A stretch of 55,471 bases of DNA from Bacteroidales bacterium UBA6397 (GCA_002439875.1 DJQB01000019.1:1-55471), one strand, 5' to 3'. Shown: positions 32,446 through 41,219, numbered from the stretch's first letter. A program made the numbers and translations. Notes: generated from the sequence alone by a model not told the origin.

Positions 32446-34691
32446 TGGACAATCAAATCGACAAATTCATAAAAGACCAGCTTTCGGTCTGGCCGGTGGC
32501 GGCCGAGAATTACCGTAACCTCAAGAAAGCCGAGGTGAAGCACATTGAGGTCGGCGGACTGAAGGTGACCGTTCAGTATAATCCGTGCAGGAGAATCTCC
32601 TCTGAGGCCGCTTTGGACAAGAAGTCCATCAGCGAGAGACCATGCTTCCTTTGTCCGGAGAACCGCCCGGCGGAGCAGACCGACATCGAGTTCGAAGGAC
32701 GCAAAGGGCGCAGATACCGTGTGACATTGAACCCTTATCCGATTTTTCCTTCGCATCTGGTGATTTCCAGCTTCGACCACACACCGCAGTCAATCTGGCA
32801 CCGCTATCAGGATCTTCTCGACTTCGTCAAGGAGAACAATGAATATCTTGGGTTCTACAACGGTCCTCAAAGCGGGGCTTCGGCTCCGGACCATATGCAT
32901 TTTCAGGCGTGTCCGCAAGGTCTGATGCCGCTTCAGCGCAGAGTTGACGAACTGCTTGACACGAACGGGGACGAAACTTTGGAATTCCTGACGAATGTAA
33001 AGGAGGCAAGGCTCTTCCATCTTGACGAATATGCCCGCGGCGTTTTCGTGCTCCGTGGAACCACGGCGAAATCCACCGCCAAGTTGTTCTACAGGCTTCT
33101 GGACTGCGCTCCTGTGCCGGAAGACTCTGATGAGCCAGGAATCAACCTGATTGCTTGGTATCATGGAGGAGAGTATCGCACGGTTGTGATGTTCAGGGAA
33201 AAACATCGCCCGCATAATTATTTTTCCACGGCGTCTGACCACTTGGCGATGAGTCCGGGATGCGCGGACATGGCCGGAATTTATGTCGCTCCCGAGAAAG
33301 AGGACTTCGACAAGCTTGATTCAAAACTTCTTTCACAGGTTGTCGATGAGGTGGCCGCAAGCGGAGAGACCGAGAAAGAGATTATCTGGAGGCTGACCAG
33401 AACCCAAAATAGGCTGGAGGTTGGCATTATGTCCGGTCAAGAGATTGAGTTCGAGGTGATTTCGGACGGAGCCGGAAAGCAGAAAGTGGAATATTCAGAT
33501 GGACGTATCTCCTACAACGGGGTTCTTTACGACGAATTGGTCTTCGAAGCCCAGACCGAGGCCACAATGTTCGCCGAGCCGTCGTTCATCCTTTACGGGG
33601 TGACCATCGGGGTGGATTTCCATTGGGAGCGCAAGGTGACGCAAAAGTTTGCGGGAACCTTGAAATTCATAGTTGATGGTGACAAAGTCACAGCAGTGAA
33701 CATCGTAGGAGTTGAGGATTACCTTCTGAGCGTGATTTCTTCGGAGATGAAGGCCTCCGCCGGTCTTGAGTTCCTTAAGGCTCATGCCGTGATTTCCCGT
33801 TCCTGGGTCATGGCTCAGGTGGAGCACCGTAAAAAATCGGCCGGCCCGGTCGCTGAACCTGTCGAAACGACCTCGGCCACGTCAGACGCTTCGAAGGTTG
33901 GTGAGCGTTGTCGAACCACAGGCTCAGCGACCAACGAAGAGGAGTACATCAAATGGTTCGATCACGATGACCACACCCTATTCGATGTTTGCGCGGACGA
34001 TCATTGCCAGCGTTACCAAGGTCTCACGATGGCTGTAGGTGACACCGTCCGCAAAGCGATAGACCAGACATGGGGGCTTGTCCTGACATCGGAAGGCGAG
34101 ATCTGTGATGCCCGTTTCTCTAAGTGTTGTGGAGGCCGCATGGAACTGTTCAGCACATGCTGGGAAGACAAGGACTATCCTTATCTTCAGCCGCTTCCGG
34201 ACACTCCTAACTGGAAGGAAGGCGGTGATGTGTTCTGCGACACCAAGGACGAGAAGGTCCTCACTCAAGTGCTTAACGACTACGATCTGGAGACGAAGGA
34301 CTTCTACAGATGGACCACTGAATATTCAAGGTCGGTGGTTTCCGATCTCGTCCGCAGACGTTCCGGAATCGATTTCGGCACCATCCGCGACCTTGTTCCG
34401 ATCGAGAGAGGCCCGTCCGGCAGGCTCAAGAGACTGAAAGTGATCGGGGACAAGAAGACGATGGTCATCGGCAAGGAACTGATCATACGCCGCTGGCTGT
34501 CGGAGTCCCATCTGAAAAGTTCGGCCTTTGAGATAAAATGGGTTGGCGACAGGCTGATCCTCAACGGAGCCGGTTGGGGACACGGAGTCGGCCTCTGCCA
34601 GATCGGAGCCGCCGTGATGGCCAGCAAAGGCTACACGTTCGATCAGATTCTGTCACATTACTATCCCGGCAGCATATTGGAAAGACGATAA
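32445..34691 (+). CDS. DUF4922-SpoIID fusion protein
   Basis: A 748-residue two-part protein. Residues about 15-295 are DUF4922, a HIT/GalT-like nucleotide-binding fold: RPCFLCPENRP (Cys pair), NPYPIFPSHLVI and GPQSGASAPDHMHFQA with the H-x-H-x-Q core. Residues about 370-745 are a SpoIID-type domain (VGVEDYLLSVISSEMKA, AVISRSWVMAQVEH, the late GWGHGVGLCQIGA). SpoIID is a peptidoglycan lytic transglycosylase in spore formers. No signal peptide is visible. Residues about 468-496 are translated from a REP-like palindrome inside the gene. It begins the peptidoglycan-recycling run; the role of joining the two activities is unknown. Confidence 0.85.
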   Translation: MDNQIDKFIKDQLSVWPVAAENYRNLKKAEVKHIEVGGLKVTVQYNPCRRISSEAALDKKSISERPCFLCPENRPAEQTDIEFEGRKGRRYRVTLNPYPIFPSHLVISSFDHTPQSIWHRYQDLLDFVKENNEYLGFYNGPQSGASAPDHMHFQACPQGLMPLQRRVDELLDTNGDETLEFLTNVKEARLFHLDEYARGVFVLRGTTAKSTAKLFYRLLDCAPVPEDSDEPGINLIAWYHGGEYRTVVMFREKHRPHNYFSTASDHLAMSPGCADMAGIYVAPEKEDFDKLDSKLLSQVVDEVAASGETEKEIIWRLTRTQNRLEVGIMSGQEIEFEVISDGAGKQKVEYSDGRISYNGVLYDELVFEAQTEATMFAEPSFILYGVTIGVDFHWERKVTQKFAGTLKFIVDGDKVTAVNIVGVEDYLLSVISSEMKASAGLEFLKAHAVISRSWVMAQVEHRKKSAGPVAEPVETTSATSDASKVGERCRTTGSATNEEEYIKWFDHDDHTLFDVCADDHCQRYQGLTMAVGDTVRKAIDQTWGLVLTSEGEICDARFSKCCGGRMELFSTCWEDKDYPYLQPLPDTPNWKEGGDVFCDTKDEKVLTQVLNDYDLETKDFYRWTTEYSRSVVSDLVRRRSGIDFGTIRDLVPIERGPSGRLKRLKVIGDKKTMVIGKELIIRRWLSESHLKSSAFEIKWVGDRLILNGAGWGHGVGLCQIGAAVMASKGYTFDQILSHYYPGSILERR
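33848..33932 (+). repeat. REP-like palindromic element inside a coding sequence
   Basis: Left arm GGTCGCTGAACCTGTCGAAA (33848-33867) and the reverse complement of the right end, GGTCGCTGAGCCTGTGG (33932-33916), are near-identical inverted copies enclosing further TTCGAAGG/GTCGAACC half-palindromes. The 85-bp unit is read through in frame within the SpoIID part of the fusion, giving a hydrophilic linker (AEPVETTSATSDASKV). A further arm lies at 10761-10783. Confidence 0.65.
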
Positions 34692-34706
34692 CATAATTGA
34701 CACATA

Positions 34707-35966
34707 ATGAGTAATTTCACTAAACGTAACCCTTGGATGTGGATTCCGACCCTTTACTTTGTGGAAGGACTTCCATATTTCATAGTCAACACAATCGCTC
34801 TCGCCATATTCAAGGATCTTGGTGTCGACAACGGCACATTGGGACTTGTGACGACCGTAATCAGCCTTCCGTGGCTGATAAAACCATTTTGGAGCCCTTT
34901 CGTGGACATATTCCGCAGCAAGCGTTGGTGGATTCTCTCGATGCAGGTTCTGATGGCGGTGTCCGTGCTTGCGGTCTCGCTTCTTCTTCCGGTGTCTTCA
35001 TTCACTTTTGTCCTTGTCATGTTCGTGGTGGTGGCATTTGCCAGCGCGACGCATGACATAGCGGCCGACGGTTTCTACATGTTGGCTCTTGACGAGAGGA
35101 GACAGTCTGCTTTCGTGGGAGTCAGAAGCACTTTCTACAGAATAGCATCGGTTTTCGGGCAAGGAGTGCTTGTCGTCATGGCAGGCGTGTTCCAGAGAAG
35201 GATGGGAGATATTCCGAAAGCATGGAGCCTGGTGCTTCTTGTCTCCGCCGTGATCCTTGCGGCGACGGCCCTCTATCATTTCTTTTCGATTCCCCGCCCG
35301 GCAGAGGATGTTGATTGCCGGGACAGGAAAAGCGCCGCCACGATATTCAAGGAATTCGGTTCGTCTTTCGTCACGTTTTTCAGTAAGAAAGGGGTGTGGG
35401 TTGCAATCCTTTTCATGATGCTTTACCGCCTTCCGGAAGCCCTGTCTGTCAATATGCTATACCCTTTCTTCAAGGATGCCACGTCCGATGGCGGACTTGG
35501 ACTCTCGACTGATGCCTATGGACTGGTCTATGGCACGTTCGGAGTTGTCGCCCTTTTGGCAGGCGGGATTATTGGTGGGGTGTTCGCGTCGCGCGTCGGC
35601 TTGAAGAAGGCTCTGTGGCCGATGGCATTGAGTCTGGCCCTGCCGTGCGCCGTATATCTTTATATGGCTGTGGCCCAACCTTCAAGCCTTTGGACTGTTG
35701 GAGGTTGCATCGTGTTTGACCAGTTCGGCTATGGTTTCGGTTTCACGGCGTATATGCTTTATATGATGCAGTTCGCGGACGGCCCGCTCAAGACTTCCCA
35801 CTATGCAATATGCACGGCGTTCATGTGGCTTTCCATGAAATTGCCGGGGTTGGTCTCTGGTTACCTTCAGCAGTCACTTGGTTATGTCGGATTCTTTACA
35901 CTTGTTATGATATGTTGCATTCCAGCTTTCTTAGGCGTCTATGTTGCGCGCAGGCGTTTATCCTGA
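34707..35966 (+). CDS. ampG: AmpG-like muropeptide permease (MFS)
   Basis: A 419-residue 12-helix major facilitator protein. The start NPWMWIPTLYFVEGLPYFIV and WLIKPFWSPFVDIF, then ASATHDIAADGFYML, are strongly AmpG-like. AmpG imports anhydromuropeptides or GlcNAc-anhydroMurNAc in other Gram-negatives. The gene lies between SpoIID fusion and NamZ-like genes, and its end overlaps the next gene by 55 bp, so it is part of the recycling operon. The true substrate here could be MurNAc or a disaccharide. Confidence 0.9.
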   Translation: MSNFTKRNPWMWIPTLYFVEGLPYFIVNTIALAIFKDLGVDNGTLGLVTTVISLPWLIKPFWSPFVDIFRSKRWWILSMQVLMAVSVLAVSLLLPVSSFTFVLVMFVVVAFASATHDIAADGFYMLALDERRQSAFVGVRSTFYRIASVFGQGVLVVMAGVFQRRMGDIPKAWSLVLLVSAVILAATALYHFFSIPRPAEDVDCRDRKSAATIFKEFGSSFVTFFSKKGVWVAILFMMLYRLPEALSVNMLYPFFKDATSDGGLGLSTDAYGLVYGTFGVVALLAGGIIGGVFASRVGLKKALWPMALSLALPCAVYLYMAVAQPSSLWTVGGCIVFDQFGYGFGFTAYMLYMMQFADGPLKTSHYAICTAFMWLSMKLPGLVSGYLQQSLGYVGFFTLVMICCIPAFLGVYVARRRLS

Positions 35967-37177
35967 TTTCTGTCTTTTCCGTCGCTCAGGTACGTCTTGG
36001 GATAGAAGTCCTGGAAGGTCGTGGCTTTGAGGGACTTGTCGGGAAAAATGTCGGCCTTGTCACAAATCCGAGCGGCATTGACCACAACCTCCGCTCCACA
36101 ATAGACATTCTCAACGAGGCTCCCGGAGTCAACCTTAAGGCACTCTTCGCTCCTGAGCATGGTGTGCGTGGCGATGCTTACGCAGGCTCGCACGTTGAGG
36201 ATTTCAAGGACGCCAAGACTGGCATTCCTGTCTACTCGGTCTATGGCGCCAACCGCAAGCCGGGCAAGAAGATGCTTGAAGGATTGGACATTGTCGTCTA
36301 TGACATCCAGGACATCGGCAGCCGTTCCTACACATTCATCAGCACCCTCGGTCTTGTGATGCGCGCCTGTGCTGAGAACAACATTGAGGTTATGGTTCTT
36401 GACAGACCCAACCCGTTGGGTGGCAACAAAATCGAGGGATGCCTCGTGGAGCCGGGCTTCCATTCCTTTGTCAGTGAATTCAAAATCCCTTACATCTACG
36501 GTCTCACGGTCGGCGAGCTTGCCATCCTGCTGAACGAGGAAGGGCTGAACTGTGGCGAGAAAGGCAACGAGGCACCACTGAAATGCAGACTTTCCGTCAT
36601 TCCGATGGAAGGATGGACAAGGAATATGCTCTATCAGGACACGAACCTTCCTTGGGTGCTCCCGTCCCCGAATATTCCTTATCCTCAGTCCGCCGTGAAC
36701 TATCCGTCATCCGGCATTGCGGGCGAGTTCCAGGGCTATCTTAACATCGGCATCGGCTACACGCTTCCGTTCGAGGTGTTCGCGGCCGAATGGATTGACG
36801 CTGACGCGCTGAAGGCCAGACTGGACAGCTACAACCTTCCGGGCGTCGCTTTCCGTACAATCCATTTCAAGCCGTTCTCCGGCAGCCTTCAAGGAAAACT
36901 CATACATGGAGTTCAGTTCCACTACACTGACTATGAGGCCGCCTGCTGCACGTTGACCCAATTCTACGTGATGCAGGCTGTGAACGAACTCTATCCGGAC
37001 AGGAATCCGTTCGCCCTATCGAAAGGGCGCAACAACATGTTCGACAAGGTCTGTGGTACAGATTATGTAAGAACGGCTTTCGGAAAACGTCTGAAGGTAG
37101 AGGACATCGCTGACTACTGGTCAAAGGATGTCGAAGCCTTCAGGAAGCTTTCCAAAAAGTATTGGATCTATAATTAA
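35912..37177 (+). CDS. namZ: NamZ-like exo-beta-N-acetylmuramidase (DUF1343)
   Basis: A 421-residue secreted protein. A signal peptide (RLCCAQAFILISVFSVAQV) is followed by the DUF1343 domain: NVGLVTNPSGIDHNLRSTID, LFAPEHGVRGD with the acid/His pair, VYDIQDIGSRSYTFISTL, LDRPNPLGG and LPWVLPSPNIPYP. DUF1343 contains NamZ, which removes terminal MurNAc from peptidoglycan fragments; T. forsythia and B. subtilis members have been characterised. ATG 35912 is chosen because it gives a good signal peptide; it overlaps the AmpG-like gene by 55 bp. Its product would feed the AmgK/MurU-like enzymes encoded downstream. Confidence 0.9.
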   Translation: MLHSSFLRRLCCAQAFILISVFSVAQVRLGIEVLEGRGFEGLVGKNVGLVTNPSGIDHNLRSTIDILNEAPGVNLKALFAPEHGVRGDAYAGSHVEDFKDAKTGIPVYSVYGANRKPGKKMLEGLDIVVYDIQDIGSRSYTFISTLGLVMRACAENNIEVMVLDRPNPLGGNKIEGCLVEPGFHSFVSEFKIPYIYGLTVGELAILLNEEGLNCGEKGNEAPLKCRLSVIPMEGWTRNMLYQDTNLPWVLPSPNIPYPQSAVNYPSSGIAGEFQGYLNIGIGYTLPFEVFAAEWIDADALKARLDSYNLPGVAFRTIHFKPFSGSLQGKLIHGVQFHYTDYEAACCTLTQFYVMQAVNELYPDRNPFALSKGRNNMFDKVCGTDYVRTAFGKRLKVEDIADYWSKDVEAFRKLSKKYWIYN

Positions 37178-37197
37178 CCACTTAACACCGGATCATC

Positions 37198-38604
37198 ATG
37201 AAGAATATTCTGAATATCGCCCTTGCGTCAGCTGTTGTGCTGGCCATGTTCGCGGCTCCCGTTGATTCATATTCACAGGAAAGACGCTCCTCGGGCTCGA
37301 GGGGCAACACCACTTCCTCCCAGACGAGATCTTCGTCCAGAGGGTCATCGTCCAGAAGTTCTTCTTCCACAGGGAGTTCCGGATCTTCTTCCACAAGAGG
37401 CTCGAATTCTTCTTCTACGAGGGGTCCGGGTTCGTCCATGTCCAGGAGTTCTCGGGACAACAATCGCAGGAGTGGCTCCAGTGTATCAAGGAGCTCTCAG
37501 GACAATAGTCGCAGGAGCGGCGGTTCTGCTTCTGTGAGAAGTTCATCTTCGGACAGGTCCTCATCGTCAGTCAGACGCTCGTCATCCTCGTCACGTTCTT
37601 CGTCTGTAAGGGAGTCGTCTTCAGCGACGAGAAGTTCCAACGGCAGGGTGGCAAGGCGGATAGGTTCGTCTTCGACCAGAAGCACATCTGCGCGTGCTTC
37701 GGTGTCTGACACCAGAAGGGAACAGTCACAAAGGGTAGGCAACGCCACCAGAGACGGTCTGACATCTTTCGACCGCAACGCCCATGGCGGGAGAGATGTC
37801 ATGAGGGAAAGCCGCAGCGATTTCATGAGGATCGGCGAGGACAGGAATGTCCACAGAATCCCGCCGCGTGAACGTGACTTCATGCCATACGACCGTCCGA
37901 AGCATTTCTGGGCGCACGACCACCATTGCTACGGCTACAGGGTCCACAGTCTCCCTCCGCGTTACAGGAGAATGACCTACTGGGGAGTTGAATATTGCAT
38001 CTATGATGGAATATATTACCGTCCGTACGGGGACATATTCGTTGTCTGTCGCCCTCCGTTCGGAGTTTGCATAGACCGAGCCGTATCGGATCTGGTGTTC
38101 GCCTCGGTCCGCTTCGCCTACTACAACAACACCTACCGGATGTACCGCGCCATCGACTCCAACAACCGGATCATCGAGGAGCAGAACAGGATAATCGCTC
38201 AGAACAACGCCACAATCGCAGCTCAGAACAACGAGTTCGCATTGAACTCGACGAGGGCCAACAACGCCTATTCCCTTGCGGACAGGCTGGGGCTCGTCCA
38301 GAGTTACGCCTACGCCAACCAGCCGTACTACTATCAGGACGGAGTCTTCTACATCGTCAACTCAAACGGTCAGTATGAGGTCATAGTCCCTCCGTCCGGC
38401 GCCTTGGTCGAGGATCTTCCTGACGACTACGACACGATCACGATGGACGGGATGGACTTCTACAAGGTCGATGACACGGTCTATCGGCTGACCCTTGTGG
38501 AAGGTAAGCCTTACCTTGAGGTTCTCGGGCAGATGTACGGAAAACTGGCTGACCAGTACAACTATTATTCGAACAAGACTGCCTCCTACAACAGTCTTTA
38601 CTAA
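37198..38604 (+). CDS. Secreted Ser/Arg-rich DUF6515 protein
   Basis: A 468-residue protein with a signal peptide (ALASAVVLAMFAAPVDSYSQ). Residues about 30-195 are low-complexity Ser/Arg with many RSS repeats, very basic. Then comes a compact domain with YDRPKHFWAHDHHCYGYRVH, MTYWGVEYCIYDGIYYRPYG and, later, repeated Asn/Gln-rich IIEEQNRIIAQNNATIAAQN, as in DUF6515. The C-terminal third (ANQPYYYQDGVFYIVNSNGQ) repeats the surface motif. Function is unknown. It is 20 bp from namZ and 13 bp from the kinase gene, so it belongs to the recycling operon; a wall- or polyanion-binding role is suggested only by charge. Confidence 0.75.
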   Translation: MKNILNIALASAVVLAMFAAPVDSYSQERRSSGSRGNTTSSQTRSSSRGSSSRSSSSTGSSGSSSTRGSNSSSTRGPGSSMSRSSRDNNRRSGSSVSRSSQDNSRRSGGSASVRSSSSDRSSSSVRRSSSSSRSSSVRESSSATRSSNGRVARRIGSSSTRSTSARASVSDTRREQSQRVGNATRDGLTSFDRNAHGGRDVMRESRSDFMRIGEDRNVHRIPPRERDFMPYDRPKHFWAHDHHCYGYRVHSLPPRYRRMTYWGVEYCIYDGIYYRPYGDIFVVCRPPFGVCIDRAVSDLVFASVRFAYYNNTYRMYRAIDSNNRIIEEQNRIIAQNNATIAAQNNEFALNSTRANNAYSLADRLGLVQSYAYANQPYYYQDGVFYIVNSNGQYEVIVPPSGALVEDLPDDYDTITMDGMDFYKVDDTVYRLTLVEGKPYLEVLGQMYGKLADQYNYYSNKTASYNSLY

Positions 38605-38617
38605 CAAGTTACTCGTA

Positions 38618-40033
38618 ATGGACAAACTCAAGCAACTATTTGAAAAATACACAGGTCAGAAAGTGAACGATGCGGAGGAACTAAACTCCTCCGGAAGCAA
38701 CAGGAGATATTTCCGTCTTAAAGGCGGGAATATCTCTATTATTGGTGTCATTGGAACGAACCGCGATGAGAACAACGCATTCGTCAGCCTTAGCGCACAC
38801 TTCCTCAGTAAAGGAATTAAAGTTCCTAAGGTCCTGGCTGTCAGCGAAGACAGAATGCGTTACATTCAGGAGGATCTTGGTGATGACCAGCTCTATAATG
38901 TTGTCACTCAAGGACGTGAGAGCGGTGAATATAGCTCTTACGAGTGCCGTCTTTTGTGCCGGGCCATGGAGATGCTTCCGAAACTCCAGTTCAAGGGAGC
39001 TGAGGGACTGGACTGGTCGGTCTGCTTCCCGGAACCAGAGTTCAACGAGAGGATGATTCTCTTTGACCTGAACTATTTCAAGTACTGCTTTCTGAAGGCT
39101 ACAGGATTGGAATTTAATGAAGTGCGGCTCCAAGACGATTTCGAGAGGCTCAAGGTGGATCTGATGCAGGACATGGGCGACACCTTCATGTACCGGGATT
39201 TCCAGGCTCGTAACGTTATGATGAAGGACGGAGAACCGTACTTTATTGATTTTCAGGGAGGACGCAGGGGACCGATCTACTACGATGTGGCTTCTTTCAT
39301 TTGGCAGGCTAAGTCCCGTTACCCTGAGAACCTGCGTAAGGAGATGATACAGACTTATCTGAGAGCATTGAAAGGCTACACAGAGGTCAACGAGGAACAT
39401 TTCAATGAACGGCTCCGCCTGTTCGTTCTATTTAGGACACTTCAGGTACTGGGGGCCTATGGTTTCAGAGGCTATTTCGAGAAGAAGCCTCATTTCCTGG
39501 CCAGTGTTCCTTATGCTTTGAGCAACCTTCGTCGTCTTCTCCAGAAGCCTTTCGAGGATTATCCTTACCTGAACGAGATACTCACTAAGCTTACGACGAT
39601 GTCTCAGTTCAACAACATCGCGGAGGACAAACGTCTAGAAGTCAGGATATTCAGTTTCGCCTACAAAAAAGGTATCCCTATTGACACGACCGGTAACGGT
39701 GGCGGCTATGTGTTTGATTGCCGGGCAATCAATAATCCAGGAAAGTACGAGCATTATCGTCAGTTTACCGGCTTGGACAAAGAAGTCATCACTTTTCTTG
39801 AGGACGACGGTGGGGTGACAAAATTCTTGAATAATGTCTATGATCTAGTTGACAATCATGTCAAATGCTTCATCGAACGTAAGTTTACTCATCTTCAAGT
39901 CTGCTTCGGATGCACCGGAGGCCAGCATCGTTCCGTCTATTGTGCGGAACATCTGGCGCAGCATTTGGCGGACCGATTTGACATAAAGATTACTATTTCT
40001 CATAGGGAATTAGACATTGAGAAGATTCTGTAG
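38618..40033 (+). CDS. AmgK-like amino-sugar kinase fused to a RapZ C-terminal domain
   Basis: A 471-residue fusion. Residues about 1-330 are an APH-fold kinase like AmgK (MurNAc/GlcNAc anomeric kinase): VIGTNRDENNAFVSLSAHFL, the catalytic loop MYRDFQARNVMM and DFQGGRRGPIYYDVASF. Residues about 340-471 match the C-terminal domain of RapZ: VRIFSFAYKKGIPID, FDCRAINNP, TGLDKEVITFLEDD and GCTGGQHRSVYCAEHLA. In E. coli that domain senses GlcN-6-P and binds the sRNA GlmZ; no GlmZ is known in Bacteroidota. Here it may sense an amino sugar and tune the kinase. ATG 38618 was chosen by alignment start; its stop is immediately followed by the MurU-like ATG. Confidence 0.85.
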   Translation: MDKLKQLFEKYTGQKVNDAEELNSSGSNRRYFRLKGGNISIIGVIGTNRDENNAFVSLSAHFLSKGIKVPKVLAVSEDRMRYIQEDLGDDQLYNVVTQGRESGEYSSYECRLLCRAMEMLPKLQFKGAEGLDWSVCFPEPEFNERMILFDLNYFKYCFLKATGLEFNEVRLQDDFERLKVDLMQDMGDTFMYRDFQARNVMMKDGEPYFIDFQGGRRGPIYYDVASFIWQAKSRYPENLRKEMIQTYLRALKGYTEVNEEHFNERLRLFVLFRTLQVLGAYGFRGYFEKKPHFLASVPYALSNLRRLLQKPFEDYPYLNEILTKLTTMSQFNNIAEDKRLEVRIFSFAYKKGIPIDTTGNGGGYVFDCRAINNPGKYEHYRQFTGLDKEVITFLEDDGGVTKFLNNVYDLVDNHVKCFIERKFTHLQVCFGCTGGQHRSVYCAEHLAQHLADRFDIKITISHRELDIEKIL

Positions 40034-40780
40034 ATGAAAGCGATGATTTTCGCAGCTGGTCTAGGCACAAGACTGAAGCCAATCACTGACACACTCCCGA
40101 AAGCCTTGGTTCCTATCGATGGAAAACCGCTTCTATACCAAGTGGTTACAAAACTCAAAAATGCAGGGATTTCGGATTTTGTGATCAATGTGCATCATTT
40201 TCCGGATTCGATCATCGGCTATGTCCACGAGCAGGAAGATTTCGGCGTGAACGTCAGCTTCTCGGATGAAAGGGACTTCCTTCGTGAGACAGGAGGCGGG
40301 ATCAAATTCGCCCGTCCGTTGCTGGAAGGCGGTCCGTTTCTTGTCCATAATGTGGACATCCTGTCTGACTTGGATGTGAACTGGTTCATCGGGCAGACCC
40401 GTCCGGACGCTCTCTCGAATATCCTTGTCAGCGACCGGAAGACTCAGAGATATTTCCTCTTCGACGATGACATGAGACTTGTCGGGTGGACTAACCTTGC
40501 TACCGGAGAGGTGCGGAGTCCATACGGGAACATTGATCCCGCAAGGTTCCGTAAATACGCCTTCGCAGGCATCCACTGCATCTCTGACGGCATATTCAAA
40601 GTCTTTGATGAGGATGGATGGGGCGACCGCTTCTCGATAACTGACTTTTATATTCAGGAATGTGACAGGCATCCGGTCTATGGCATCGTGCCGCAGGAAC
40701 TTCGTCTGATTGATGTGGGTAAGTTTGAGTCCTTGGCGGAAGCTGAGGAATTTGTCGGAAACACACTTAAAAACAACTAA
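40034..40780 (+). CDS. murU: MurU-like nucleotidyltransferase
   Basis: A 248-residue sugar-1-phosphate nucleotidyltransferase. The signature AMIFAAGLGTRLKPITD and KALVPIDGKPLL is at the N-terminus; ETGGGIKFARPLL and VHNVDILSDLD complete the active site. MurU makes UDP-MurNAc from MurNAc-1-P and is the partner of AmgK in Pseudomonas. It begins directly at the base after the kinase stop, so the two are coupled. A mannose-1-P or glucose-1-P role is possible on sequence alone; the neighbours argue for MurNAc. Confidence 0.85.
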   Translation: MKAMIFAAGLGTRLKPITDTLPKALVPIDGKPLLYQVVTKLKNAGISDFVINVHHFPDSIIGYVHEQEDFGVNVSFSDERDFLRETGGGIKFARPLLEGGPFLVHNVDILSDLDVNWFIGQTRPDALSNILVSDRKTQRYFLFDDDMRLVGWTNLATGEVRSPYGNIDPARFRKYAFAGIHCISDGIFKVFDEDGWGDRFSITDFYIQECDRHPVYGIVPQELRLIDVGKFESLAEAEEFVGNTLKNN

Positions 40781-40781
40781 T

Positions 40782-41219
40782 ATGGCAAAAAGCAAATTTT
40801 GGTCCGAGTTCAAGGACTTCGCGATGAAAGGCAATGTGATCGACCTGGCAGTCGGTGTAGTTGTCGGCGGCGCTTTCGGTAAGATCGTCACCTCGCTGGT
40901 AAACGACATCATCATGCCTTGCGTCGGAGTGCTCATCGGAGGTTTCGATTTCACCAACCTTAAGATTGTCCTTCACAAGGCTGTCCTGGAAGGAACCGAG
41001 GTGATCAAGCCGGAGGTGACACTGAATTACGGCAACTTCATTCAGGAGACGGTCAATTTCCTGATCATCGCATTCAGTATATTCCTTGCCATCAAGGGAT
41101 TGGCTAAATTGCAGAGAAAGAAGAAGGAGGAGCCGGCCGCTCCCGCCACACCTGCACCTAAGCCTGAGGATGTGGTTCTTCTTGAGGAGATCCGGGATCT
41201 TCTGAAGAGCCGGAAATAA
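40782..41219 (+). CDS. mscL: Large-conductance mechanosensitive channel
   Basis: A 145-residue protein with the MscL pattern: FKDFAMKGNVIDLAVGVVVG in the first helix, GKIVTSLVNDIIMPCVGVLI, and the second helix NFLIIAFSIFLAIKGLAKLQ followed by a charged C-terminal helix with an Ala/Pro linker. It opens under membrane tension to release solutes. Start ATG 40782 is 1 bp after the MurU-like stop; the 3' end overlaps the convergent AraC-type gene by 62 bp. Confidence 0.93.
   Translation: MAKSKFWSEFKDFAMKGNVIDLAVGVVVGGAFGKIVTSLVNDIIMPCVGVLIGGFDFTNLKIVLHKAVLEGTEVIKPEVTLNYGNFIQETVNFLIIAFSIFLAIKGLAKLQRKKKEEPAAPATPAPKPEDVVLLEEIRDLLKSRK

Noticed and set aside
37290..37760. Possible repeat array in the Ser/Arg tract
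   Set aside because: The bases are irregular codons for Ser and Arg; there is no constant unit or spacer, so neither CRISPR nor a tandem repeat is claimed.
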